From an uncultured Clostridia bacterium (GTDB lineage Bacteria; Bacillota; Clostridia; Oscillospirales; Ruminococcaceae): a DNA stretch of 5,981 bases. Numbering within the stretch: position 1 is the first letter of the stretch; every line of letters begins with the position of its first letter. The stretch is from NCBI GenBank assembly GCA_937907305.1, contig CALERQ010000002.1, forward strand, positions 1-5,981. The letters are read 5' to 3'. Of the stretch, positions 1 to 4,004 are shown one piece after another. The notes below the pieces were generated by a model. That model did no database searches and was not told the DNA's origin. It saw only the letters and a program-made list of their open reading frames with translations. The position numbers and the translations under genes were made by a program.

Positions 1-630
1 GGGGGCGTAGCCCAGCCGCAGCCGCCGGTCTATAAATTCCGCCGAGAAACGGCGCAGCACCTGCCGCAGCACCTCATCCAGCGCGACCTCCCGGAACACA
101 TAGTCCCCGGGGGCGTCCTCCAGCCGCAGGAAGGCCATCACCATCTCCACATACTGCTCGGTACGGGAAAGATCACTCAACAGCCGGCGGGAAAGGGCGG
201 TATCCTCCCCCTGCAGCGCCAGCCGCATCGAAGCGATCGGGGTCTTGATCTGGTGCGCCCAGGTGGTGTAGTACTCGATGGCATCCCGGTAGCGGCCATC
301 GGCCGCGCTTTGCAGTTCGGTGCACAGCTGCCGCAGGTGCAGCAGCAGCGCCCGGTAATCTTCCTCCGCCAGGCTTTCCGGCGGGGGCAGCTCCCGCAGC
401 AGCTCCGCGGTCAGGTCTCCGCAGCCGGTCAGCGCCCGGTGCCGCTTCAGGGTGCGGCAGTAATCCCACACAGCAAAGCCCAGCCCCACCAGCAGGCACA
501 GTGCTGCCGGATACAGCACCGCCCGCAGCGGCAGCCGGTACAGCGCAAAGCTCGCCGCGAATATCCCGCAGCAGAGCACTGCCGCCAGCAGCACCCGGCG
601 CCGGTACCGCAGGTAATTCCAAAATCGCAT
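1..630 (-). CDS. BceS-like sensor histidine kinase, N-terminal part (runs off the left edge)
   Basis: Membrane sensor kinase of a two-component system; only the first 210 codons are in the window and the ATPase domain lies outside. Residues about 12-30 and 34-55 form two hydrophobic helices joined by a very short outside loop, the layout of intramembrane-sensing kinases of the BceS/GraS type, which in Firmicutes usually detect antimicrobial peptides together with an ABC transporter (family knowledge). A linker follows, then the DHp helix with WAHQIKTPIASM, where His126 is the expected phosphorylated residue. The ATG at 630 is preceded by an AGAGGGGG ribosome binding site (638-645) and by a consensus promoter, which supports this start. 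No response-regulator gene lies directly upstream, where Bce-type systems often have it; the partner may lie to the left. The kinase assignment is firm, the Bce-type subgroup likely, the signal unknown. Confidence 0.88.
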   Translation of the reverse strand, partial: MRFWNYLRYRRRVLLAAVLCCGIFAASFALYRLPLRAVLYPAALCLLVGLGFAVWDYCRTLKRHRALTGCGDLTAELLRELPPPESLAEEDYRALLLHLRQLCTELQSAADGRYRDAIEYYTTWAHQIKTPIASMRLALQGEDTALSRRLLSDLSRTEQYVEMVMAFLRLEDAPGDYVFREVALDEVLRQVLRRFSAEFIDRRLRLGYAP

Positions 631-657
631 CAAATGACCCCCTCTTCCCCCGCACGG

Positions 658-676
658 GGCAGCAGTTTCTGCTGCC
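658..676. promoter_or_regulatory. Operator-like perfect dyad at the kinase transcription start
   Basis: GGCAGCAG and CTGCTGCC form two perfect 8-base inverted arms around a TTT centre, immediately downstream of the -10 box and over the predicted start site. The minus-strand half CTGCTGCC recurs inside the promoter spacer (685-693 region) followed by a similar C-rich stretch, giving a direct repeat about 23 bases apart. A second small dyad, CCCCG-CA-CGGGG, follows at 648-659. This could be a regulator binding site or a 5' leader hairpin; the sequence alone does not decide. Confidence 0.5.
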
Positions 677-706
677 ATTGTACGGGGGCAGCAGGGGGTT
701 TGTCAA
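677..706 (-). promoter_or_regulatory. Sigma-A-type promoter of the histidine kinase gene
   Basis: On the minus strand a perfect TTGACA -35 box (701-706) is followed by an 18-base spacer and a TACAAT -10 box (677-682). Transcription would start near 670, about 40 bases before the kinase ATG. This is the best consensus match in the window and implies that the kinase is transcribed separately from the aspartate kinase. Confidence 0.8.
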
Positions 707-732
707 GGGAAGGCTCGGTGCAGGGCCAGGCT

Positions 733-817
733 GGGGCCGCAGGCCGCCCCGGCTCCGCCGGGGCCAGCGGGCTCCGCCCGCTGAAACCGCCCTCCGGGCG
801 GTTTGGCCTGCGGCCCC
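733..817. repeat. Cloverleaf palindromic element, copy 1
   Basis: An 85-base element in the gap between the aspartate kinase and histidine kinase genes. A 13-bp perfect outer stem (733-745 with 805-817) encloses three hairpins with no base between them: 746-764 (GCCCCGGC arm), 765-783 (CAGCGGGC arm) and 784-804 (AAACCGCCC arm). All three loops are TCC on the plus strand, GGA on the gene-coding strand. It is the only notable structure downstream of the aspartate kinase stop, so it may also act in transcription termination or mRNA 3'-end protection, though no U-tract is present. Short GGGAA (707-711) and TTCCC (820-824) inverted ends lie just outside, and the left one abuts the kinase -35 box. 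Confidence 0.85.
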
Positions 818-877
818 TCTTCCCCATGCACTAATCTTTTCCAAACCAACAGTCCCTGCCGCCCCACCCCCACCAGC

Positions 878-1657
878 CTACCGGTAAAGGAAAGTGGTAT
901 CGGCCGCCAGGGAATGGCGCTGCCGTTCCTCCAGCCCCACCACCGTGCAGGGGGTCTCGGCGCCGGTGCGCAGCACCTTCAGCGGCACCCGGTACTTCCG
1001 GGCCAGAAAAACACTGCGCGGATGCAGCACCTTGGCACCGCCCTCCGCCATTTCCAGCATCTCGTCATAAGGGATGCGTTCATACCGGCGGCTTTCGGGG
1101 AATTCCCGCGGGTCACGGTCGTACACGCCGTCCACATCGGTACAGATGCGGCACCCGCAGGCATCAAAGGCCGCGGCCAGCGCCACCGCGGTGGTATCGC
1201 TGCCGCCCCGTCCCAGCGTGGTGATGTCGCCCTCGCGGTCCACCCCCTGGAACCCCGCCACAATAACGATCTTCCCGGCCTCCAGCTCCCGCAGGATACG
1301 GCGCCGGTGCAGCGCCGTGATCTCAGCGGCAGCATGGTTGCCATCGGTATGGATGCCGGCCTGCCAGCCGGTGAGGGAAACAGCGGAAAGCCCCATTTCC
1401 TGCAGGGTCATGGCCATCAGCGCCGCGGATGCCTGCTCCCCGGTGGCCAGCAGCTGGTCAGCCTCCCGGCAGGCAGGGTGCGCAGTCAGCTCCGCCGCGC
1501 TTTGCAGCAGACGGTCGGTGGTCTTCCCCTGCGCGGAAACCACCGCGATGATATGGAAGCCAGCCGCCGCTGCCTCCGCCAGCTGTCCGGCGGCACGGCG
1601 CAGCCCGGCAGCGTCAGCGACCGAAGAGCCGCCGAATTTATAAACAAGGAGATACAT
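878..1657 (-). CDS. Aspartate kinase, catalytic domain only (no ACT domains)
   Basis: Phosphorylates L-aspartate with ATP in the cytoplasm, the first step toward lysine, methionine and threonine. The 259-residue protein shows the family motifs in order: KFGGSSV (7-13), VVSAQGKTTDRL (39-50), LATGEQ (70-75), SLTGWQAGIHTD (94-105), TTLGRGGSDTTA (146-157), TDVDGVYDRDPR (173-184) and GAKVLHPR (207-214). Typical monofunctional enzymes are about 400 residues and end in two ACT domains that bind the feedback inhibitor; this protein stops about 35 residues after the kinase fold. Only 60 bases separate the stop from repeat copy 1, leaving no room for a frameshifted ACT region. The start at 1657 is supported by AAAGGGG (1665-1671), 7 bases upstream. 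No lysine riboswitch is evident in the short leader. The kinase call is firm; the paralogue (LysC, DapG or ThrD type) cannot be set without the ACT part. Confidence 0.9.
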   Translation of the reverse strand: MYLLVYKFGGSSVADAAGLRRAAGQLAEAAAAGFHIIAVVSAQGKTTDRLLQSAAELTAHPACREADQLLATGEQASAALMAMTLQEMGLSAVSLTGWQAGIHTDGNHAAAEITALHRRRILRELEAGKIVIVAGFQGVDREGDITTLGRGGSDTTAVALAAAFDACGCRICTDVDGVYDRDPREFPESRRYERIPYDEMLEMAEGGAKVLHPRSVFLARKYRVPLKVLRTGAETPCTVVGLEERQRHSLAADTTFLYR

Positions 1658-1688
1658 AGGGTCGCCCCTTTCCGGGTCATAGTGAATC

Positions 1689-1705
1689 CAGAGGCTGAGC
1701 CTCTG
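1689..1705. promoter_or_regulatory. Perfect 17-base dyad in the aspartate kinase leader
   Basis: CAGAGGCT and AGCCTCTG are perfect 8-base inverted arms around one central base, 32 bases upstream of the aspartate kinase ATG. It could be an operator or a leader hairpin. I see no convincing -35/-10 pair near it. Confidence 0.45.
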
Positions 1706-1712
1706 CTTTCCA

Positions 1713-1726
1713 CCCTATGCATAGGG
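1713..1726. promoter_or_regulatory. 14-bp perfect palindrome in the aspartate kinase leader
   Basis: CCCTATGCATAGGG is a loopless 14-bp palindrome, the form of a protein-binding site rather than an RNA hairpin. It lies 8 bases from the dyad at 1689-1705, so the leader holds two adjacent symmetric sites. Its GCATAGGGGC half is shared with the leader of the AI-2E-family gene (3076-3085). Confidence 0.45.
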
Positions 1727-1795
1727 GCTTTTCCCTGTCCCTGCCCCACCACGGCCGGCTCCCTGCTCCTTCTCTCACTATCACTCGCCGCACCT

Positions 1796-1896
1796 TCCGG
1801 GCGCCCCGCCCCGCGGCGTTCCGCCGCGGAAACCGTTGGGGCCGCTCCGCGGCCCCAACGGCCTGGCCGCCTTCGGCGGCCGGCGGGGCGCCCGGA
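1796..1896. repeat. Cloverleaf palindromic element, copy 2 (divergent)
   Basis: The element lies between the AI-2E-family gene and the aspartate kinase gene. It has a 15-bp outer stem (1796-1810 with 1882-1896) and three hairpins: 1811-1829 (CCGCGGCG arm), 1833-1861 (a 13-bp arm starting CCGTTGG) and 1865-1881 (GGCCGCC arm). Loops are TTC, TCC and TTC on the plus strand, that is GAA, GGA and GAA on the coding strand. Arm sequences differ from the other copies but the architecture is the same. Unlike them it has six unpaired bases: AAA at 1830-1832 and CCT at 1862-1864, where other copies carry pairing AAA/TTT around one arm. Confidence 0.8.
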
Positions 1897-1932
1897 GCCA
1901 GCCCTCTGCACAAACCCTAAAAAGGAAAGGGC

Positions 1933-3003
1933 CTACCCCTCCCCCCGCAGGTAGCCGCCCTGCCGCAGGTGCAGCAGCAGCGTCGTCCCCAGCGGGGCCA
2001 GCAGCAGCCCCCAGAACCCCAAAATCTTCAGCCCGGCATACATCGCCGTCAGGGTGGCCAGCGGGTGCAGCCCGATCCGCCCGCCCACGATGCGCGGCTC
2101 CAGCCACATCCGCACCACCGTCACCACCGCGTAAAGCAGCAGCAGCCCCGCCCCCAGCGCCGTCTGCCGGCTGATGAGCAGATGGTACGCTCCCCACGGG
2201 ATCAAAAACAGCCCGCTGCCGATAAAAGGCAGAATATCCAAAAGCGCAATGGCAAAAGCAATGGCCGCAAAGTACGGCACCCGCAGCAGCCACAGCCCCA
2301 GCGCTATCTCCCCAAAAGTGATGAACATAATGCACAGGTAGGCAAAAAGCACCTTCTGCACCGCCCCCAGCAGGTACCGCTTGGATTCCACCATGGGCCG
2401 CAGCCACCGTCCCGGCAGCGACCGCACAATAAATCCCGTGATCCCGGCATAATCCTGCAAAAAGAAGATGGTGGAAAGCACCGTAAAGGTCAGGGTGAAT
2501 AAAATCGACGGCAGTGAGGAAGCAATGCCCCCCAGCCAGCCCACCACCCGCCGGGAAAGGGAGGTCACCGCGTTTTGCAGCACCCCCTCCAGGGAGGTCC
2601 CCCAGCCGCCTGTCCGCCCCTGCTGGAGCGTCTGCCACCTTTCCCGCAGCTCCTCCACCAGCGGCAGCAGCGTCTCCCGGTAAAAGGCCGGGATCTGCGG
2701 CAGCAGGGCGCTTCCCTGCCGTACCACCAGCCCACCGATCCCCCATAGCAGCAGTCCCAGCAGGGTCAGCGCCGCCACCGCCACCAGCACGGCACAGGGC
2801 CGGTACCGCCAGCCCAGCCGCCGGCACAGTCCAGCCGCGGCCGGGTGCAGGGCTGCCGCCATTATGGCGCCCAGCACCAGCGGTAAAAAGCAGGGCAGCG
2901 CATACCGCAGTCCCAGGTAACACAGCCCCAGCACCACGCCCCAAAAGGCCACCCCCTGCAAAAACGCCCGTTTTCCTGCCGGCACGCCGCTCCCCCCTAC
3001 CAT
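1933..3003 (-). CDS. AI-2E family (YtvI-like) integral membrane protein
   Basis: A 356-residue polytopic membrane protein of the AI-2E transporter family. Hydrophobic segments occur at about residues 14-48 and 68-95, followed by a soluble stretch (about 96-160, with amphipathic sequence around FYRETLLPLVEELRERW), then several more segments to the C terminus. The signature region LEPRIVGGRIGLHPLATL followed by a glycine-rich last helix is typical and resembles the sporulation-associated YtvI branch. Family substrates vary (autoinducer-2, sodium/proton exchange), so the substrate is unknown. The annotated ATG at 3003 has AGGA almost touching it, a poor spacing; a GTG at codon 7 (2983-2985) has a GGGGGG stretch at better spacing and may be the true start. 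No clear terminator follows the stop; repeat copy 2 begins about 37 bases downstream. Cotranscription with the upstream ACT gene is unlikely given the terminator there. Confidence 0.87.
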   Translation of the reverse strand: MVGGSGVPAGKRAFLQGVAFWGVVLGLCYLGLRYALPCFLPLVLGAIMAAALHPAAAGLCRRLGWRYRPCAVLVAVAALTLLGLLLWGIGGLVVRQGSALLPQIPAFYRETLLPLVEELRERWQTLQQGRTGGWGTSLEGVLQNAVTSLSRRVVGWLGGIASSLPSILFTLTFTVLSTIFFLQDYAGITGFIVRSLPGRWLRPMVESKRYLLGAVQKVLFAYLCIMFITFGEIALGLWLLRVPYFAAIAFAIALLDILPFIGSGLFLIPWGAYHLLISRQTALGAGLLLLYAVVTVVRMWLEPRIVGGRIGLHPLATLTAMYAGLKILGFWGLLLAPLGTTLLLHLRQGGYLRGEG

Positions 3004-3016
3004 TCCTGTTCTCTAC

Positions 3017-3029
3017 GGTACAGTGTACC
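3017..3029. promoter_or_regulatory. GGTACA/TGTACC dyad upstream of the AI-2E-family gene
   Basis: Perfect 6-base inverted arms around a single base, 14 bases before the ATG at 3003. On the minus strand it includes TACACT, a possible -10 box, but I see no good -35 at the right distance and the position would make a very short leader. It may be an operator or coincidence. Confidence 0.3.
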
Positions 3030-3132
3030 CGCCGCACGGGCTGGATAGTCCTCCCCCCTCGTAAAATTTGTGCAGGCATAGGGGCGGGGGCGGTCCCTGC
3101 CCCTCACCCAATCCCTACAAAGGGAAAGTCGA

Positions 3133-3228
3133 GGCCCGCAGGGCGCCCCGGCTGCGCCGGGGCTGGAGGGGCGGGGCTGCGCCCCCTCCCCCCCAAAACC
3201 GTCCTCCGGACGGTTTGCCCTGCGGGCC
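3133..3228. repeat. Cloverleaf palindromic element, copy 3
   Basis: A 96-base element between the ACT regulator and the AI-2E-family gene. The outer stem is 12 bp (3133-3144 with 3217-3228). Inside, with no spare bases, are hairpins 3145-3163 (GCCCCGGC arm), 3164-3195 and 3196-3216 (AAACCGTCC arm). The middle arm is longer than in other copies (32 bases) and imperfect: an inner GGGGC/GCCCC stem, one extra C, then A-C and C-T mismatches, as expected of a once-perfect hairpin that has decayed or slipped in its C run. Loops are TGC, TGC and TCC on the plus strand. Short AGGGAA (3121-3126) and TTCCCT (3238-3243) inverted ends flank it. Confidence 0.83.
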
Positions 3229-3263
3229 CCGCCAGCCTTCCCTCTCCGCCAGCACTCCCAGCC

Positions 3264-3302
3264 AAAAAAACGCCCCCGCGCAGGCAGCACCCGCGCAGGG
3301 AC
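3264..3302 (-). terminator. Intrinsic terminator of the HTH-ACT regulator gene
   Basis: On the minus strand a 13-bp stem (3290-3302 with 3272-3284, three G-U pairs) and a TGCTG loop are followed by one G and seven Ts (3264-3270). The stem is made from two direct copies of CCTGCGCGGG, which pair with each other because the unit is nearly self-complementary. It begins 22 bases after the regulator's stop codon and is the only textbook terminator in the window. Confidence 0.85.
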
Positions 3303-3324
3303 AAAAAATCTTATTTTACTCAGC

Positions 3325-3789
3325 TCACCGGGTGGAGAGAATATCCACCTGGGTCACGCCGGGCAGAGAAAGCAGGTTCTGCCGCAGCGTTTCTATATCC
3401 ATCGGCAGGGGCAGCCGCGCCGAAACCGAAACCGCCGCCACCCCATCCACCGGGATGTTCTGGTTCACGGTCAGAATGTTCCCCTGCTGCTCCGAAAGAC
3501 TGTTCAGCAGCCCGGAAAGCACGCCGGGCCGGTCCTCCAGCCGGGCGGAAAGGGTAATGACCTTGTCATCCAGCGCCTCGTTGTGCACAAAAACGCAGTC
3601 CTTGTACTTATACAGGGCACTGCGGCTGATCCCGGCCGCCTTGGCGGCCTCCGAAAGGCTGCGCACCTGGCCCACCGCCAGCATCCGCTTGGCCTCCACC
3701 ACCCGCAGAAAAACCTCCGGCAGAACGGAACTATCCACCAGTAAAAGCCGGGAACCCTCCCGATGGGATGGCTGCTGCAAATTGACCAT
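3325..3789 (-). CDS. HTH plus ACT-domain regulator, PheB/ThrR-like
   Basis: A 154-residue cytoplasmic protein. Residues about 41-62 (RSLSEAAKAAGISRSALYKYKD) form a helix-turn-helix of the sort that binds DNA, and residues about 77-150 form an ACT domain, a small-ligand fold that usually binds amino acids (starting KVITLSARLEDRPGVL). This is the layout of the UPF0735/PheB family; a Bacillus subtilis relative has been described as ThrR, a repressor of threonine biosynthesis genes (my recollection; the link is by family only). The start is ATG 3789, because AAGGAGG (3797-3803) sits 7 bases upstream; the in-frame ATG at 3807 lies on the far side of this site and is not used. It has its own promoter and terminator, so it is probably monocistronic. 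The free-standing ACT domain contrasts with the nearby aspartate kinase that lacks one. Confidence 0.85.
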   Translation of the reverse strand: MVNLQQPSHREGSRLLLVDSSVLPEVFLRVVEAKRMLAVGQVRSLSEAAKAAGISRSALYKYKDCVFVHNEALDDKVITLSARLEDRPGVLSGLLNSLSEQQGNILTVNQNIPVDGVAAVSVSARLPLPMDIETLRQNLLSLPGVTQVDILSTR

Positions 3790-3796
3790 GCGTTTT

Positions 3797-3803
3797 CCTC
3801 CTT
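3797..3803 (-). promoter_or_regulatory. Shine-Dalgarno site that fixes the HTH-ACT start
   Basis: AAGGAGG on the minus strand, 7 bases before the ATG at 3789. It overlaps the coding stretch of the longer reading frame and therefore argues against the upstream ATG. Confidence 0.85.
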
Positions 3804-3830
3804 GCACACAGTTGTATTTCTTCTACGGAC

Positions 3831-3859
3831 ATTCTACCACGCCGCCGCCGGGATTGCAA
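3831..3859 (-). promoter_or_regulatory. Sigma-A-type extended -10 promoter of the HTH-ACT gene
   Basis: TTGCAA (3854-3859), a 17-base spacer, and TAGAAT (3831-3836) preceded by TGG, giving an extended -10. Transcription would start near 3824, about 35 bases before the start codon. Element copy 4 ends 22 bases upstream of the -35 box. Confidence 0.75.
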
Positions 3860-3881
3860 GCCGAAATCCGGATTTCTGCAG

Positions 3882-3982
3882 GGCGCCAGCCGCCCGCAGG
3901 GCAAACCGTCCTCCGGACGGTTTTGGGGGGCTCCGCCCCCCAGCCCCGGCTGCGCCGGGGCGCCCTGCGGGCGGCCGGCGCC
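3882..3982. repeat. Cloverleaf palindromic element, copy 4 (arms in reverse order)
   Basis: This is the largest and most regular copy: 101 bases, all paired except three triloops. The outer stem is 21 bp with one G-T wobble (3882-3902 with 3962-3982). The hairpins follow edge to edge: 3903-3923 (AAACCGTCC arm), 3924-3942 (TGGGGGGC arm) and 3943-3961 (GCCCCGGC arm). The first and third are identical to the arms of copy 3, and the inner 10 bp of the outer stem also match, but the arm order along the plus strand is the opposite. Loops remain TCC, TCC and TGC on the plus strand. It begins 22 bases after the comM stop and is the only structure there that could terminate comM. Confidence 0.88.
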
Positions 3983-4004
3983 TTTTCGGGCCTCCGCCCC
4001 GCCT

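Noticed and set aside
818..877. Remnant of the missing ACT domains downstream of the aspartate kinase
   Set aside because: Only 60 bases lie between the stop and repeat copy 1, and none of the three frames resembles an ACT domain.
1658..1796. Lysine riboswitch in the aspartate kinase leader
   Set aside because: The leader is too short and its two short dyads do not form the five-helix lysine riboswitch core.
803..1954. 383-residue open frame on the plus strand
   Set aside because: It lies opposite the aspartate kinase and repeat copy 2, has no recognisable motif, and is the kind of long antisense frame expected at this GC content.
1781..3079. 432-residue open frame on the minus strand in another frame
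   Set aside because: Overlaps the AI-2E-family gene in a shifted frame with Gly/Ala-rich composition; the real frame has clear membrane segments and the family signature.
2514..3557. 347-residue open frame on the plus strand
   Set aside because: Pro/Ala-rich low-complexity translation running across an antisense gene, repeat copy 3 and the terminator; no sign of a real protein.
3790..3807. Upstream ATG start for the HTH-ACT protein
   Set aside because: It precedes the AAGGAGG site that serves the ATG at 3789 and has no ribosome site of its own.
733..3982. Cloverleaf elements read as tRNA genes
   Set aside because: The outer stems are too long (12-21 bp), the loops have three bases, and there is no T-loop, anticodon loop or D-loop sequence.
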